Assembly (NCBI GenBank): GCA_014860455.1
Contig: JACZJQ010000073.1
Span: 1-32,779, forward strand
Direction of reading: 5' to 3'
DNA from: Bryobacteraceae bacterium
Lineage (GTDB): Bacteria; Acidobacteriota; Terriglobia; Bryobacterales; Bryobacteraceae
Length of the DNA: 32,779 nucleotides
The position numbers and the translations under genes are program-made. The notes beneath the pieces are model-generated. The model saw only the letters and a list, made by a program, of their open reading frames with translations, did not search any database and was not told the origin of the DNA. Shown in pieces: positions 24,322 through 31,424 of the stretch (the stretch's first letter is position 1; each line of letters opens with the position of its first letter).

Positions 24322-25986
24322 ATGTCCATGCAACTGCCCGTCCGATTCAACAAGTACGAACTCACCGAATTCCTCGGCGGAGGCATGTCGCGCGTCTTCA
24401 AGGCGCAGGACACGGTGCTCAACCGCACCGTCGCCGTGAAAATTCTCACGCCCGAAGGCACCGCCGACGCCGACACCCGCGCCCGCTTCCTGGCCGAGGC
24501 CAAAATGTCGGCCGCCCTGGTGCACGATCACATCATTCGCATCTTCGACTATGGCGAGGAACAGGGCTACCCGTTCATCGTCATGGAGTTCCTCACTGGC
24601 AGCGACCTCAAAACCGCCATCCGCGAAAACAGCCTCGGCGACACGGCGAATAAGATCCGCGTCGCCATCGAATCGTCCGAAGCCCTCCAGCACGTCCACG
24701 AACAGAAACTCGTCCACCGCGACATCAAGCCTGACAACATCCACATCGATACCCACGGCCGCGTCCGCCTCATGGATTTCGGCATCGCCAAGAGCGAAGA
24801 CATGTCGCTCACGAAAACCGGTTTCCAGGTCGGCACGCCCTTCTACATGTCGCCCGAGCAGGTGAACGGTGAGAAGGCTACCGAGCGCAGCGACATCTAT
24901 TCCTTCGGCCTGGTCATCTTCGAAATGTTCACCGGCGTCCGTGCCATCGAGGGCACAACCATCGCCCAGATCTTCTCGGCCATCCTCCATCAGCAGGTCG
25001 ACTTCAACCGCATGAGGACCACCGACGCCCCGCCCGCCCTGGTCGCTCTCGCCGAACGCATGAGCGCCAAGGACCCGGCGAAACGCCCGGCGTCGTTCCT
25101 CGAAGTCATCGCCGAACTGAAACGTATCGACGCATCCATGCGCCCCGCTGCCGCAACCCCAATCCCTGCCTCCAGCGGCTTCTCGGGCAGGAAGTTGATG
25201 ATCGGCCTGATCAGCCTGATCGTCGTTCTGACGGTCGTCACCATCTACATGGTCAGCCAGAACCGCGCCGGCCTCGAAGGCCGCAAGGCCGATGGCACCA
25301 AACTCGACGAGACCATCACCACTGAAACCGGCACAATGAAACTCGTCACCGGAGGCCCCTTCAAGTGGGGCGCCGACGGCCTCTCGGCGGTCCTTCCGGC
25401 GTTTTATGTGGACCAGACGGAAGTCACCAACGCCAACTACCGCAAGTTCTGTGACGCCAAGGGCCGCACGCTGCCCGATGGCCTCGCCGCCGGCGATCCC
25501 CGCTTCCCGGTCGTCAATGTCGCCGCCATCGACGCCAAGGACTTCTGCGCCTGGGCCGGCAAGAAACTCCCGTCGCCCCCCGAATGGGAAAAAGCCGCCC
25601 GCGGCAGCGACCAGCGGCTCTACCCCTGGGGCACGCAGGCCGATCCGTCCAAGGCCAACGTCTCAGACAACCCCGAGTTCGGCGGCAAAACCCTCGCCGC
25701 CGCCGACGCTATGCTCGAAGGCGCGTCGCCCTACGGTGCCCTGAACATGACAGGCAATGCCCTTGAATGGGTTGACGAGGCCCGCGCACCCTCCGCCGGC
25801 GCCGTCGAGGCCTTTTCCAAGCTGCTGAACCCCCCGGCCAGCGCCACCGAGCCCTGGTACCTCATCAAGGGCGGCAGCTTCGATCGCCCGCTCGCCGACG
25901 GCGTTCTTTACGAATGGATCACCGTCCCGGCACGCTTCACCGCCCCCAACATCGGCTTCCGCTGCATCCAGATCCCGAATCAGTAG
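24322..25986 (+). CDS. Transmembrane Ser/Thr protein kinase with SUMF1/FGE-like C-terminal domain
   Basis: A 554-aa Hanks-type kinase. Catalytic domain about 8-268: glycine loop LGGGMSRVF, Lys40 in VAVK, the catalytic loop HRDIKPDN with Asp134, DFG at 152-154, and GTPFYMSPE at 171-179. One membrane span follows (about 292-311). Residues about 338-552 match the formylglycine-generating/SUMF1 fold: FYVDQTEVTNANYRKFC, LPSPPEWEKAARGSD, NMTGNALEW, KGGSF and the final NIGFRC. The two active-site cysteines of true FGE after GGS are absent, so the domain is likely a binding or sensory module, not an oxidase. The topology puts it outside the membrane. Confidence 0.9.
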   Translation: MSMQLPVRFNKYELTEFLGGGMSRVFKAQDTVLNRTVAVKILTPEGTADADTRARFLAEAKMSAALVHDHIIRIFDYGEEQGYPFIVMEFLTGSDLKTAIRENSLGDTANKIRVAIESSEALQHVHEQKLVHRDIKPDNIHIDTHGRVRLMDFGIAKSEDMSLTKTGFQVGTPFYMSPEQVNGEKATERSDIYSFGLVIFEMFTGVRAIEGTTIAQIFSAILHQQVDFNRMRTTDAPPALVALAERMSAKDPAKRPASFLEVIAELKRIDASMRPAAATPIPASSGFSGRKLMIGLISLIVVLTVVTIYMVSQNRAGLEGRKADGTKLDETITTETGTMKLVTGGPFKWGADGLSAVLPAFYVDQTEVTNANYRKFCDAKGRTLPDGLAAGDPRFPVVNVAAIDAKDFCAWAGKKLPSPPEWEKAARGSDQRLYPWGTQADPSKANVSDNPEFGGKTLAAADAMLEGASPYGALNMTGNALEWVDEARAPSAGAVEAFSKLLNPPASATEPWYLIKGGSFDRPLADGVLYEWITVPARFTAPNIGFRCIQIPNQ

Positions 25987-26028
25987 CCGCGGGTTCCGAT
26001 TCACGGAACAAGCCGTCATGAATTGCCG

Positions 26029-26034
26029 TATACT
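26029..26034 (+). promoter_or_regulatory. -10 hexamer upstream of the SPFH gene
   Basis: TATACT lies 19 nt before the ATG at 26054, with a GGAGAG ribosome-binding site in between. No clear -35 is seen. It would allow the SPFH-to-oxidoreductase cluster to be transcribed apart from the kinase gene upstream. Confidence 0.3.
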
Positions 26035-26053
26035 TCGGTAACACGGAGAGCAA

Positions 26054-27133
26054 ATGGCACTCGGAGATCAACTCAAAGGCTTCCTCAAGAAGCAATTCAT
26101 CGACGTCATCCACTACACGGAGGCCGAAGACGGCGTCCTGGCGACTCGATATCCAATGCAGGACATGGAGATTCAGAACGGTGCGAAACTCACCGTCCGC
26201 GAATCCCAAATGGCGCTGTTCGTCAATGAAGGCCGCGCCGCAGATGCGTTCGCGCCCGGCCTTTACACGCTCAACACCCAGACCTTGCCGCTGTTGACCA
26301 ACCTCATGAACTGGGACAAAATGTTCGAGTCCCCGTTCAAGAGCGACGTTTACTTCTTCTCCACCCGCCAGCAGGTGGGCCAGCGCTGGGGCACCGCCCA
26401 GCCGGTCACCATCCGCGACAAGGACTTCGGCGCCGTCCGTATCCGCGGTTATGGCGTCTATTCCTGGCATCTCGTCGATCCGCGCGCTTTCCACGTCAAG
26501 GTGAGCGGCACCCGCGAAAAATACACAGTCGCCGAATTTGAACCCCAGATTCGCCAGACCATCATCAGCCACATCTCAGACGCCTTCGCCCAGTCCGGCG
26601 TGCCGTTCCTCGATATGGCCGCCAACTACCTCGAAGTCGGTAATTTGATCAAGCAGACGCTTGATCCGGTATGCGCCGAGTGGGGTATCGCCCTCGACAC
26701 ACTGGTGGTGGAAAACCTCTCGCTCCCCGAGGAACTCCAGAAGCGCCTGGACGAGCGCATCGGCATGAACATGATCGGCAACATGCAGCAGTACACCCAG
26801 TTCCAGGCCGCCCAGGCGTTGCCCATCGCGGCCGCCAACGAGGGTGGCGGCGGAATGGCCGGTCTCGGCGTCGGTCTCGGCGCAGGTGTCGGTCTCGGAC
26901 AGGTGATGGCCCAGGCCATGACCGGCGGCCAGGCGCCGCCCCCCGCGCCCCAACCCGGAGCACCCGTGCCGCCTCCGCAATCGCCCATCGCCCCGGCAGC
27001 AGCCGCGGGCGTTGCTGGCGGAGTCGCCGGAGCCGCCGCGGCAACTGACACCAAGTTCTGCATGGAGTGTGGACAGAAAATCGCCCGCGCGGCGAAATTT
27101 TGTCCCGATTGCGGCAAGCCACAGGCCGGCTGA
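26054..27133 (+). CDS. SPFH-domain protein with C-terminal zinc ribbon (YdjI-like)
   Basis: A 359-aa protein. Residues about 25-240 form an SPFH/band-7-type domain (GAKLTVRESQMALFVNEG, FAPGLYTLNTQTLPLL, IRGYGVYSWHLVDPRAF, and the WGIALDTLVVENLSLPEELQ end). A Gly/Ala/Pro-rich linker follows (about 263-330), then a short zinc ribbon with Cys336, 339, 350, 353 (CMECG...CPDCG). This domain order is often annotated as 'virion core protein-like'. Members are thought to scaffold membrane complexes. There is no obvious membrane span at the N-terminus, only an amphipathic stretch. GGAGAG precedes the ATG. It leads the polyamine-type cluster; the SpeD-like gene begins 27 nt later. Confidence 0.85.
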   Translation: MALGDQLKGFLKKQFIDVIHYTEAEDGVLATRYPMQDMEIQNGAKLTVRESQMALFVNEGRAADAFAPGLYTLNTQTLPLLTNLMNWDKMFESPFKSDVYFFSTRQQVGQRWGTAQPVTIRDKDFGAVRIRGYGVYSWHLVDPRAFHVKVSGTREKYTVAEFEPQIRQTIISHISDAFAQSGVPFLDMAANYLEVGNLIKQTLDPVCAEWGIALDTLVVENLSLPEELQKRLDERIGMNMIGNMQQYTQFQAAQALPIAAANEGGGGMAGLGVGLGAGVGLGQVMAQAMTGGQAPPPAPQPGAPVPPPQSPIAPAAAAGVAGGVAGAAAATDTKFCMECGQKIARAAKFCPDCGKPQAG

Positions 27134-27160
27134 GGGGCTTACAATAAGTCAGATCAGGCC

Positions 27161-27508
27161 ATGATTCGAGGTTCCGAGTGGGTGGTGGACGCCGCCGGCT
27201 GTGATGCCGCGCCGCTTGCCTCCACCCCTCACATCACCAGTCTTCTCGACGACATCGTGCATGCGCTCGACCTGCACCCCGTCGCCCCACCGGTCATCCA
27301 TCAGTTCCCTACGCCCGGCGGCATCACTGGCATGGTGGCGCTCGCCGAGTCCCATCTCACCGTCCACACATTCCCCGAATACGGCACGCTCTGCCTCAAC
27401 CTGTTCTGCTGCAGCCCGCGTCCCGAATGGGACTTCACCCTGCAACTCAAACACCGCTTTGGCGCCTCCGATGTCGAGATCCGCGTACTGGAGCGGGCCA
27501 CTTCATGA
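27161..27508 (+). CDS. SpeD-like pyruvoyl-dependent decarboxylase (AdoMet decarboxylase family)
   Basis: A 115-aa protein of the short bacterial SpeD class, which self-cleaves at a serine to form a pyruvoyl group and decarboxylates S-adenosylmethionine to supply aminopropyl groups. The signature block GGITGMVALAESHLTVHTFP places the cleavage serine at Ser64, with His69 and Cys84 (in LFCCS) where the T. maritima enzyme has Ser63, His68 and Cys83. The serine in the preceding GVSG motif is replaced by Thr (GITG). Some SpeD relatives have become arginine or ornithine decarboxylases, so the substrate is not settled. The stop overlaps the next start by 4 nt. A membrane spermidine-synthase-like partner lies 2.4 kb downstream. 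Confidence 0.85.
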   Translation: MIRGSEWVVDAAGCDAAPLASTPHITSLLDDIVHALDLHPVAPPVIHQFPTPGGITGMVALAESHLTVHTFPEYGTLCLNLFCCSPRPEWDFTLQLKHRFGASDVEIRVLERATS

Positions 27509-28137
27509 GTGTTCAAGCCAACTGCCCCGCCTGCGGAGCGCCCATCACTTTCATGTGGTCCTCCGCTGTCCAGACCGCCTGCCCTTACTGCAAGGCCATC
27601 CTGGTCCGCCATGACGTTAACATCGAGAACGTTGGTGAAGTCGCCGACCTGCCCCGCGATGCCTCGCCCATCCAGATCCTCACCGAGGGCATCTTCGACA
27701 ACCGCCGCTTCATGGTCATCGGCCGCCTCGTTTACCAATGGGAACAGGGCGGCTGGAACGAATGGCATATCGCCTTCGACGATGGCCGCTCCGGCTGGCT
27801 CTCCGATGCCCAGGCCGAGTACGCCGTCTCATTCCATGTCGCGCCGCAAGCTCCGCTGCCGTCAATCGAGCAGGCCCGCCGCGGACTCGCCATCCAGTGG
27901 GGCGGGTTGAACTACATCATCACCCACCGCACCGAAGCCGCCTATGTCGGTTTCGAAGGCGAACTCCCATTCCGCACCACTGACCGCGAACGCATGGTCT
28001 TCGCCGACCTCCGCACCCCGGACGCCCGCTTCGGCACCATCGACTATTCAGAAACCCCGCCCCTGCTCTACATGGGCCGCCAGGTCGATTTCGATGAACT
28101 CAAGTTGCGCAACCTGCGCATGTTCGAGGGTTGGTAG
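27505..28137 (+). CDS. DUF4178 protein with N-terminal zinc ribbon (first copy)
   Basis: A 210-aa soluble protein. A zinc ribbon opens it (Cys7, 10, 26, 29 in NCPACG...CPYC). The rest is the DUF4178 domain: MVIGRLVYQWEQGGWNEWHI, FDDGRSGWLSDAQ, then a strand-rich half ending FDELKLRNLRMFEGW. DUF4178 has no known activity. I recall it beside DUF350 and SpeD-like genes elsewhere. The ATG at 27505 overlaps the SpeD-like stop (ATGA). The second DUF4178 gene begins 2 nt after its end. Confidence 0.8.
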   Translation: MSVQANCPACGAPITFMWSSAVQTACPYCKAILVRHDVNIENVGEVADLPRDASPIQILTEGIFDNRRFMVIGRLVYQWEQGGWNEWHIAFDDGRSGWLSDAQAEYAVSFHVAPQAPLPSIEQARRGLAIQWGGLNYIITHRTEAAYVGFEGELPFRTTDRERMVFADLRTPDARFGTIDYSETPPLLYMGRQVDFDELKLRNLRMFEGW

Positions 28138-28139
28138 CC

Positions 28140-29462
28140 ATGGCGTCGCCTGCTCCGGTCGTCAAATCCCGGTCGCTGAACTGCCCCAACTGCGGCGGCG
28201 TCGTCGAACTGCGCGGCTTTGAACACTCGCGCTCGGCCGTCTGCGTCCAGTGCTGCACCATCATCGATCCCTCGACGCCCGAACTCAAAATCATCCAACG
28301 CTTCAGCGAAAAGCTCCGCGTCCGCCCGCTCATCCCCCTTGGCACTCGCGGCAACTGGCACGGCGCGCCGTATGAGGCCATCGGCTTCCAGGTCCGCTGC
28401 ATCAACGTCGAAGGGACCGAATACTGCTGGCACGAGTACCTGCTGTTCAACCCTTACAAGGGCTTCCGCTACCTCTCGCAGTACGACGGCCACTGGAACG
28501 ACATCACCACAATCCGCGGCCTGCCCACCTTCACCCAGGTGAGCGGACGCAAGGCCGTCGAATTCGGCGGTCGCACATTCCGCCACTTCCAACACGCCGA
28601 CGCGCAAACCAAGTTCGTCATGGGCGAGTTCCCCTGGGCGGTCCGCGTCGGCGAAAAGAACGTCGTCGACGATTACGTCGACCCGCCCCTCTCGCTCTCC
28701 GCTGAAATGGCCGACGGTGAGATCAACTGGTCTCAGGGCTCCTACGTCACCGGCGCCGAAATCTGGCAGGCCTTCAAGCTCAAGGGGACCCCGCCCACCG
28801 CCCACGGCGTCTACTCCAACCAGCCTTCGCCCTTCAAAGGCAAGCCCGGACAAGCCTGGCGCATGGCGCTTCTCCTGCTCTGCGGCTGGGCGGCGCTGCT
28901 CTTCTTCTTTGTCATCAGTGCCGGCAACGACCTCGCTTTCTCCGCCAACCACCACTTCAGCCCTGTCCAGGGCGAACAGAGCTTCGTCACCCCCGTCTTC
29001 GAACTCGACGGCGGCAACAAAAACGTCGAAGTCGAACTCCGCACCGATCTCGACAACAACTGGGCCTACTTCAATCTCGCCCTCATCAACGAATCCACCG
29101 GCCAGGGCTACGACTTCGGCCGCGAGGTCAGCTACTACCACGGCGTCGATTCCGACGGCTCATGGTCTGAAGGCTCACGCAGCGACTCCGCCACCATCCC
29201 TCGCGTCCCCGGCGGCCGCTACTACCTCCGCATCGAACCCGAAATGGAAGCCACCGCCTCCACCTTCGGCCAGACACCCCGCGGCTTCAATTACACAGTC
29301 AACGTCAAGCGCGATGTCCCGTCCACCTGGCTGTTCTGGCTCATCCTGCCGTTCCTCATCATCCCGCCCATCATCACTTCCATCCGCGCCGCCGCCTTCG
29401 AGGGCAGCCGCTGGGCGGAATCCGACTACGCACCGTCAGGAGGCGACGACGACGACGAATGA
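28140..29462 (+). CDS. DUF4178 membrane protein with N-terminal zinc ribbon (second copy)
   Basis: A 440-aa protein. It opens with a zinc ribbon (Cys15, 18, 35, 38 in NCPNCGG...CVQCC), followed by a DUF4178 domain (about 60-215: LGTRGNWHGAPYEAIGFQVR, WHEYLLFNPYKGFRYLSQYDGHWN). A membrane span (about 242-261), a beta-rich extracytoplasmic domain (about 262-393), a second span (about 396-415) and an acidic tail GGDDDDE complete it. The ring of cytoplasmic, membrane and outer parts suggests a scaffold crossing the membrane. The ATG at 28140 is preferred to the TTG at 28131, which overlaps the previous stop. Its end overlaps the next start by 4 nt. Confidence 0.8.
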   Translation: MASPAPVVKSRSLNCPNCGGVVELRGFEHSRSAVCVQCCTIIDPSTPELKIIQRFSEKLRVRPLIPLGTRGNWHGAPYEAIGFQVRCINVEGTEYCWHEYLLFNPYKGFRYLSQYDGHWNDITTIRGLPTFTQVSGRKAVEFGGRTFRHFQHADAQTKFVMGEFPWAVRVGEKNVVDDYVDPPLSLSAEMADGEINWSQGSYVTGAEIWQAFKLKGTPPTAHGVYSNQPSPFKGKPGQAWRMALLLLCGWAALLFFFVISAGNDLAFSANHHFSPVQGEQSFVTPVFELDGGNKNVEVELRTDLDNNWAYFNLALINESTGQGYDFGREVSYYHGVDSDGSWSEGSRSDSATIPRVPGGRYYLRIEPEMEATASTFGQTPRGFNYTVNVKRDVPSTWLFWLILPFLIIPPIITSIRAAAFEGSRWAESDYAPSGGDDDDE

Positions 29463-29644
29463 AACTCTTTGCCTATCCCGTTTACGGCCTTCTCCTGCTC
29501 GGCGGTCTCGCCGCCGGCCAGTGGTACGGTCTCTCCGCCACCTCCTACACCGAGGTGAAAAACGTTCCCAAATCCGTTCGTGAGAACCCCGGCGTCTACC
29601 GCTCGCATTACGGTTTCCTGCCGCGTTGGTTCGGAGGAAAGTAA
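29459..29644 (+). CDS. Small membrane or exported peptide in the polyamine-type cluster
   Basis: A 61-aa protein. One hydrophobic N-terminal stretch (FAYPVYGLLLLGGLAAGQWYGLS) serves as signal anchor or signal peptide, followed by a short polar tail TEVKNVPKSVRENPGVYRSHYG. No family is recognised. The ATG overlaps the previous stop (ATGA), and the ribosome-binding site of the next gene (GGAGG, 29633-29637) lies in its last codons. It is thus fixed in the operon. Its position between a membrane DUF4178 protein and DUF350 suggests an accessory membrane subunit. Confidence 0.7.
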   Translation: MKLFAYPVYGLLLLGGLAAGQWYGLSATSYTEVKNVPKSVRENPGVYRSHYGFLPRWFGGK

Positions 29645-29650
29645 ATCGCC

Positions 29651-29866
29651 ATGAACATCGCATTCCAGTTGTCCGCCTTTATCAACGCGGTCGTCTACGC
29701 CGTCCTCGGCGTCGTCATCCTCGTCGTCTCCTTCACCATCTGGGACAAAATCTCCCCCTATGAACTGTGGAAGGAGATCGTCGAAAAGCACAATATGGCC
29801 CTCGCCATCTTCGCCGGCCTGATGGCCCTCGGCATCGCCATCATCGTCGCCTCGGCCGTCCACTAG
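29651..29866 (+). CDS. DUF350 family membrane protein
   Basis: A 71-aa protein with two membrane spans (about 10-30 and 48-70) and the charged link WDKISPYELWKEIVEKHNMAL. This is the DUF350 repeat unit; many DUF350 proteins (such as E. coli YjfL) have two such units, so this is a single-unit form. In E. coli yjfL sits with a PspA-like gene and the glutathionylspermidine-synthase-like yjfC, a parallel to the polyamine theme here. A GGAGGAAAG ribosome-binding site starts 18 nt before the ATG. Function is unknown. Confidence 0.78.
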   Translation: MNIAFQLSAFINAVVYAVLGVVILVVSFTIWDKISPYELWKEIVEKHNMALAIFAGLMALGIAIIVASAVH

Positions 29867-29874
29867 GCTCTACC

Positions 29875-29919
29875 GCGGGGTTCCGCCGCGCCACGCTCCT
29901 CCTGCGTGGCGGACCCCGC
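29875..29919. terminator. Long bulged stem-loop between DUF350 and the aminopropyltransferase gene
   Basis: GCGGGGT (29875-29881) pairs with ACCCCGC (29913-29919), and GCCACGC (29890-29896) pairs with GCGTGGC (29904-29910), with CC/GG between and a 7-nt loop. No T-run follows. The next ATG is at 29928, so the structure lies close to the ribosome-binding region. It may attenuate or end transcription, or control translation of the downstream gene. Confidence 0.45.
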
Positions 29920-29927
29920 ATTCCGCC

Positions 29928-31424
29928 ATGGCGTTCGTCCTCTTCCTCTCCGTCTTCCTGATCGCCGCCAGCGGCCTGATCTACGAACTCATTGCAGGCG
30001 CCCTGGCCAGCTATCTCCTCGGCGACTCCGTCCTCCAGTTCTCCACCATCATCGGCGCCTACCTGTTCGCCATGGGCATCGGCAGCTATCTGTCGCGCTT
30101 CATCGAACGCGCCCTCGTTGCCCGCTTCATCTCCATCGAACTGATGGTCGGCCTGCTCGGCGGCTTCTCCTCCACCATCCTCTTCCTCGCCTTCACCTGG
30201 ACCACCAGCTTCCGCCTTCTGCTCTACGGCATGGTTCTCGCCATCGGCATCCTCGTCGGCCTCGAAATTCCACTGCTCATGCGCATCCTCAAGGAGCGCT
30301 TCCAGTTCAAGGAACTCGTCGCCAACGTCCTCACCTTCGATTACCTCGGCGCCCTCGGCGCATCGCTGCTTTTCCCCCTCCTGCTCGTCCCCCACCTCGG
30401 CCTCGTCCGCAGCGCCATGCTCTTCGGTCTCATCAACGCCCTGGTAGCCCTCTGGTCTACATTCCTCTTCCGCGACCAGCTCCCCCGCGCCATGGCCCAG
30501 CGCATCGGCAGTTTCGTCGTCATCGCCCTGCTCATCGCCGGCATGTTCTTCGGCCAGGCGATCACCGACACCGCCGACGCCGCCCTCTACTCCGACGACG
30601 TCGTCCTCACCCGCACCACCCCCTACCAGCGCATCGCCCTCACCCGCTGGAAAGACGACTACCGCCTCTATCTCAACGGCCACCTCCAGTTCTCCTCGCG
30701 CGACGAATACCGCTACCACGAATCGCTCGTCCATCCCGCCATGGCCTCCCGCCCCGGCGCCCGACGCGCTCTCGTCCTCGGCGGCGGCGACGGCCTCGCC
30801 GTCCGTGAGCTCCTCAAATACCCCGGCCTTGAATCAATCACCCTCGTCGATCTCGACCCCGAGATGACCCGCCTCTTCAAGACCCACACCCTGCTTCGCG
30901 ATCTGAACAAAGACGCCCTCAACTCGCCCAAGATCCGCATCGTCAACGCCGACGCCTTCCCCTGGCTCCAGTCCTCCCGCGACCTCTACGACGTCGCCAT
31001 CATCGACTTCCCCGACCCCAACAACTACTCCCTCGGCAAGCTCTATTCCTCGGCCTTCTACCGCCTGCTGTCCCGCTCGCTCACCGAGGGCGGCCTGGCC
31101 GTCGTCCAGTCCACCTCGCCCATGTTCGCCCGCCAAAGTTACTGGTGCATCGTCGCGACCCTCAAAGCCGCCGGCCTGAAGACCTACCCCTACCACGCCT
31201 ACGTCCCGTCCTTCGGCGAATGGGGATTCGTCCTCGCCTCCCGCCAAGACTGGTCTCCCGGCGGCCAGCTTCCTGAAGGCCTGCGCTTCATCACCACCGC
31301 TCAGATGCACGCCCTGTTCGAGTTCCCGCCCGACCTCGCGCCCGTCCCCGCCGAGGTCAACCGCCTCAACGATCAGGTGCTGGTCCGCTACTACGACCGC
31401 GAGTGGAGGGAGATCGTCCGTTGA
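29928..31424 (+). CDS. Multi-span membrane protein fused to a spermidine-synthase-like domain
   Basis: A 498-aa protein. Residues 1-210 contain about seven hydrophobic spans. Residues about 228-495 are a spermidine-synthase-type aminopropyltransferase domain: TPYQRIALTRW, LYLNGHLQFSSRDEYRYHE (248-265), the cofactor loop LGGGDGLAVREL (284-295), DLDP (308-311), NADAF (340-344), and the active-site stretch IIDFPDPN (358-365), which keeps the acid residues of the family. Soluble SpeE lacks the membrane half. The domain would use decarboxylated AdoMet to aminopropylate an amine, here at the membrane. The acceptor is unknown. It overlaps the next gene by 4 nt. Confidence 0.88.
   Translation: MAFVLFLSVFLIAASGLIYELIAGALASYLLGDSVLQFSTIIGAYLFAMGIGSYLSRFIERALVARFISIELMVGLLGGFSSTILFLAFTWTTSFRLLLYGMVLAIGILVGLEIPLLMRILKERFQFKELVANVLTFDYLGALGASLLFPLLLVPHLGLVRSAMLFGLINALVALWSTFLFRDQLPRAMAQRIGSFVVIALLIAGMFFGQAITDTADAALYSDDVVLTRTTPYQRIALTRWKDDYRLYLNGHLQFSSRDEYRYHESLVHPAMASRPGARRALVLGGGDGLAVRELLKYPGLESITLVDLDPEMTRLFKTHTLLRDLNKDALNSPKIRIVNADAFPWLQSSRDLYDVAIIDFPDPNNYSLGKLYSSAFYRLLSRSLTEGGLAVVQSTSPMFARQSYWCIVATLKAAGLKTYPYHAYVPSFGEWGFVLASRQDWSPGGQLPEGLRFITTAQMHALFEFPPDLAPVPAEVNRLNDQVLVRYYDREWREIVR

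Noticed and set aside
25330-25986. Active formylglycine-generating enzyme or sulfatase maturation function
   Set aside because: The catalytic cysteine pair is missing and no sulfatase gene is nearby.
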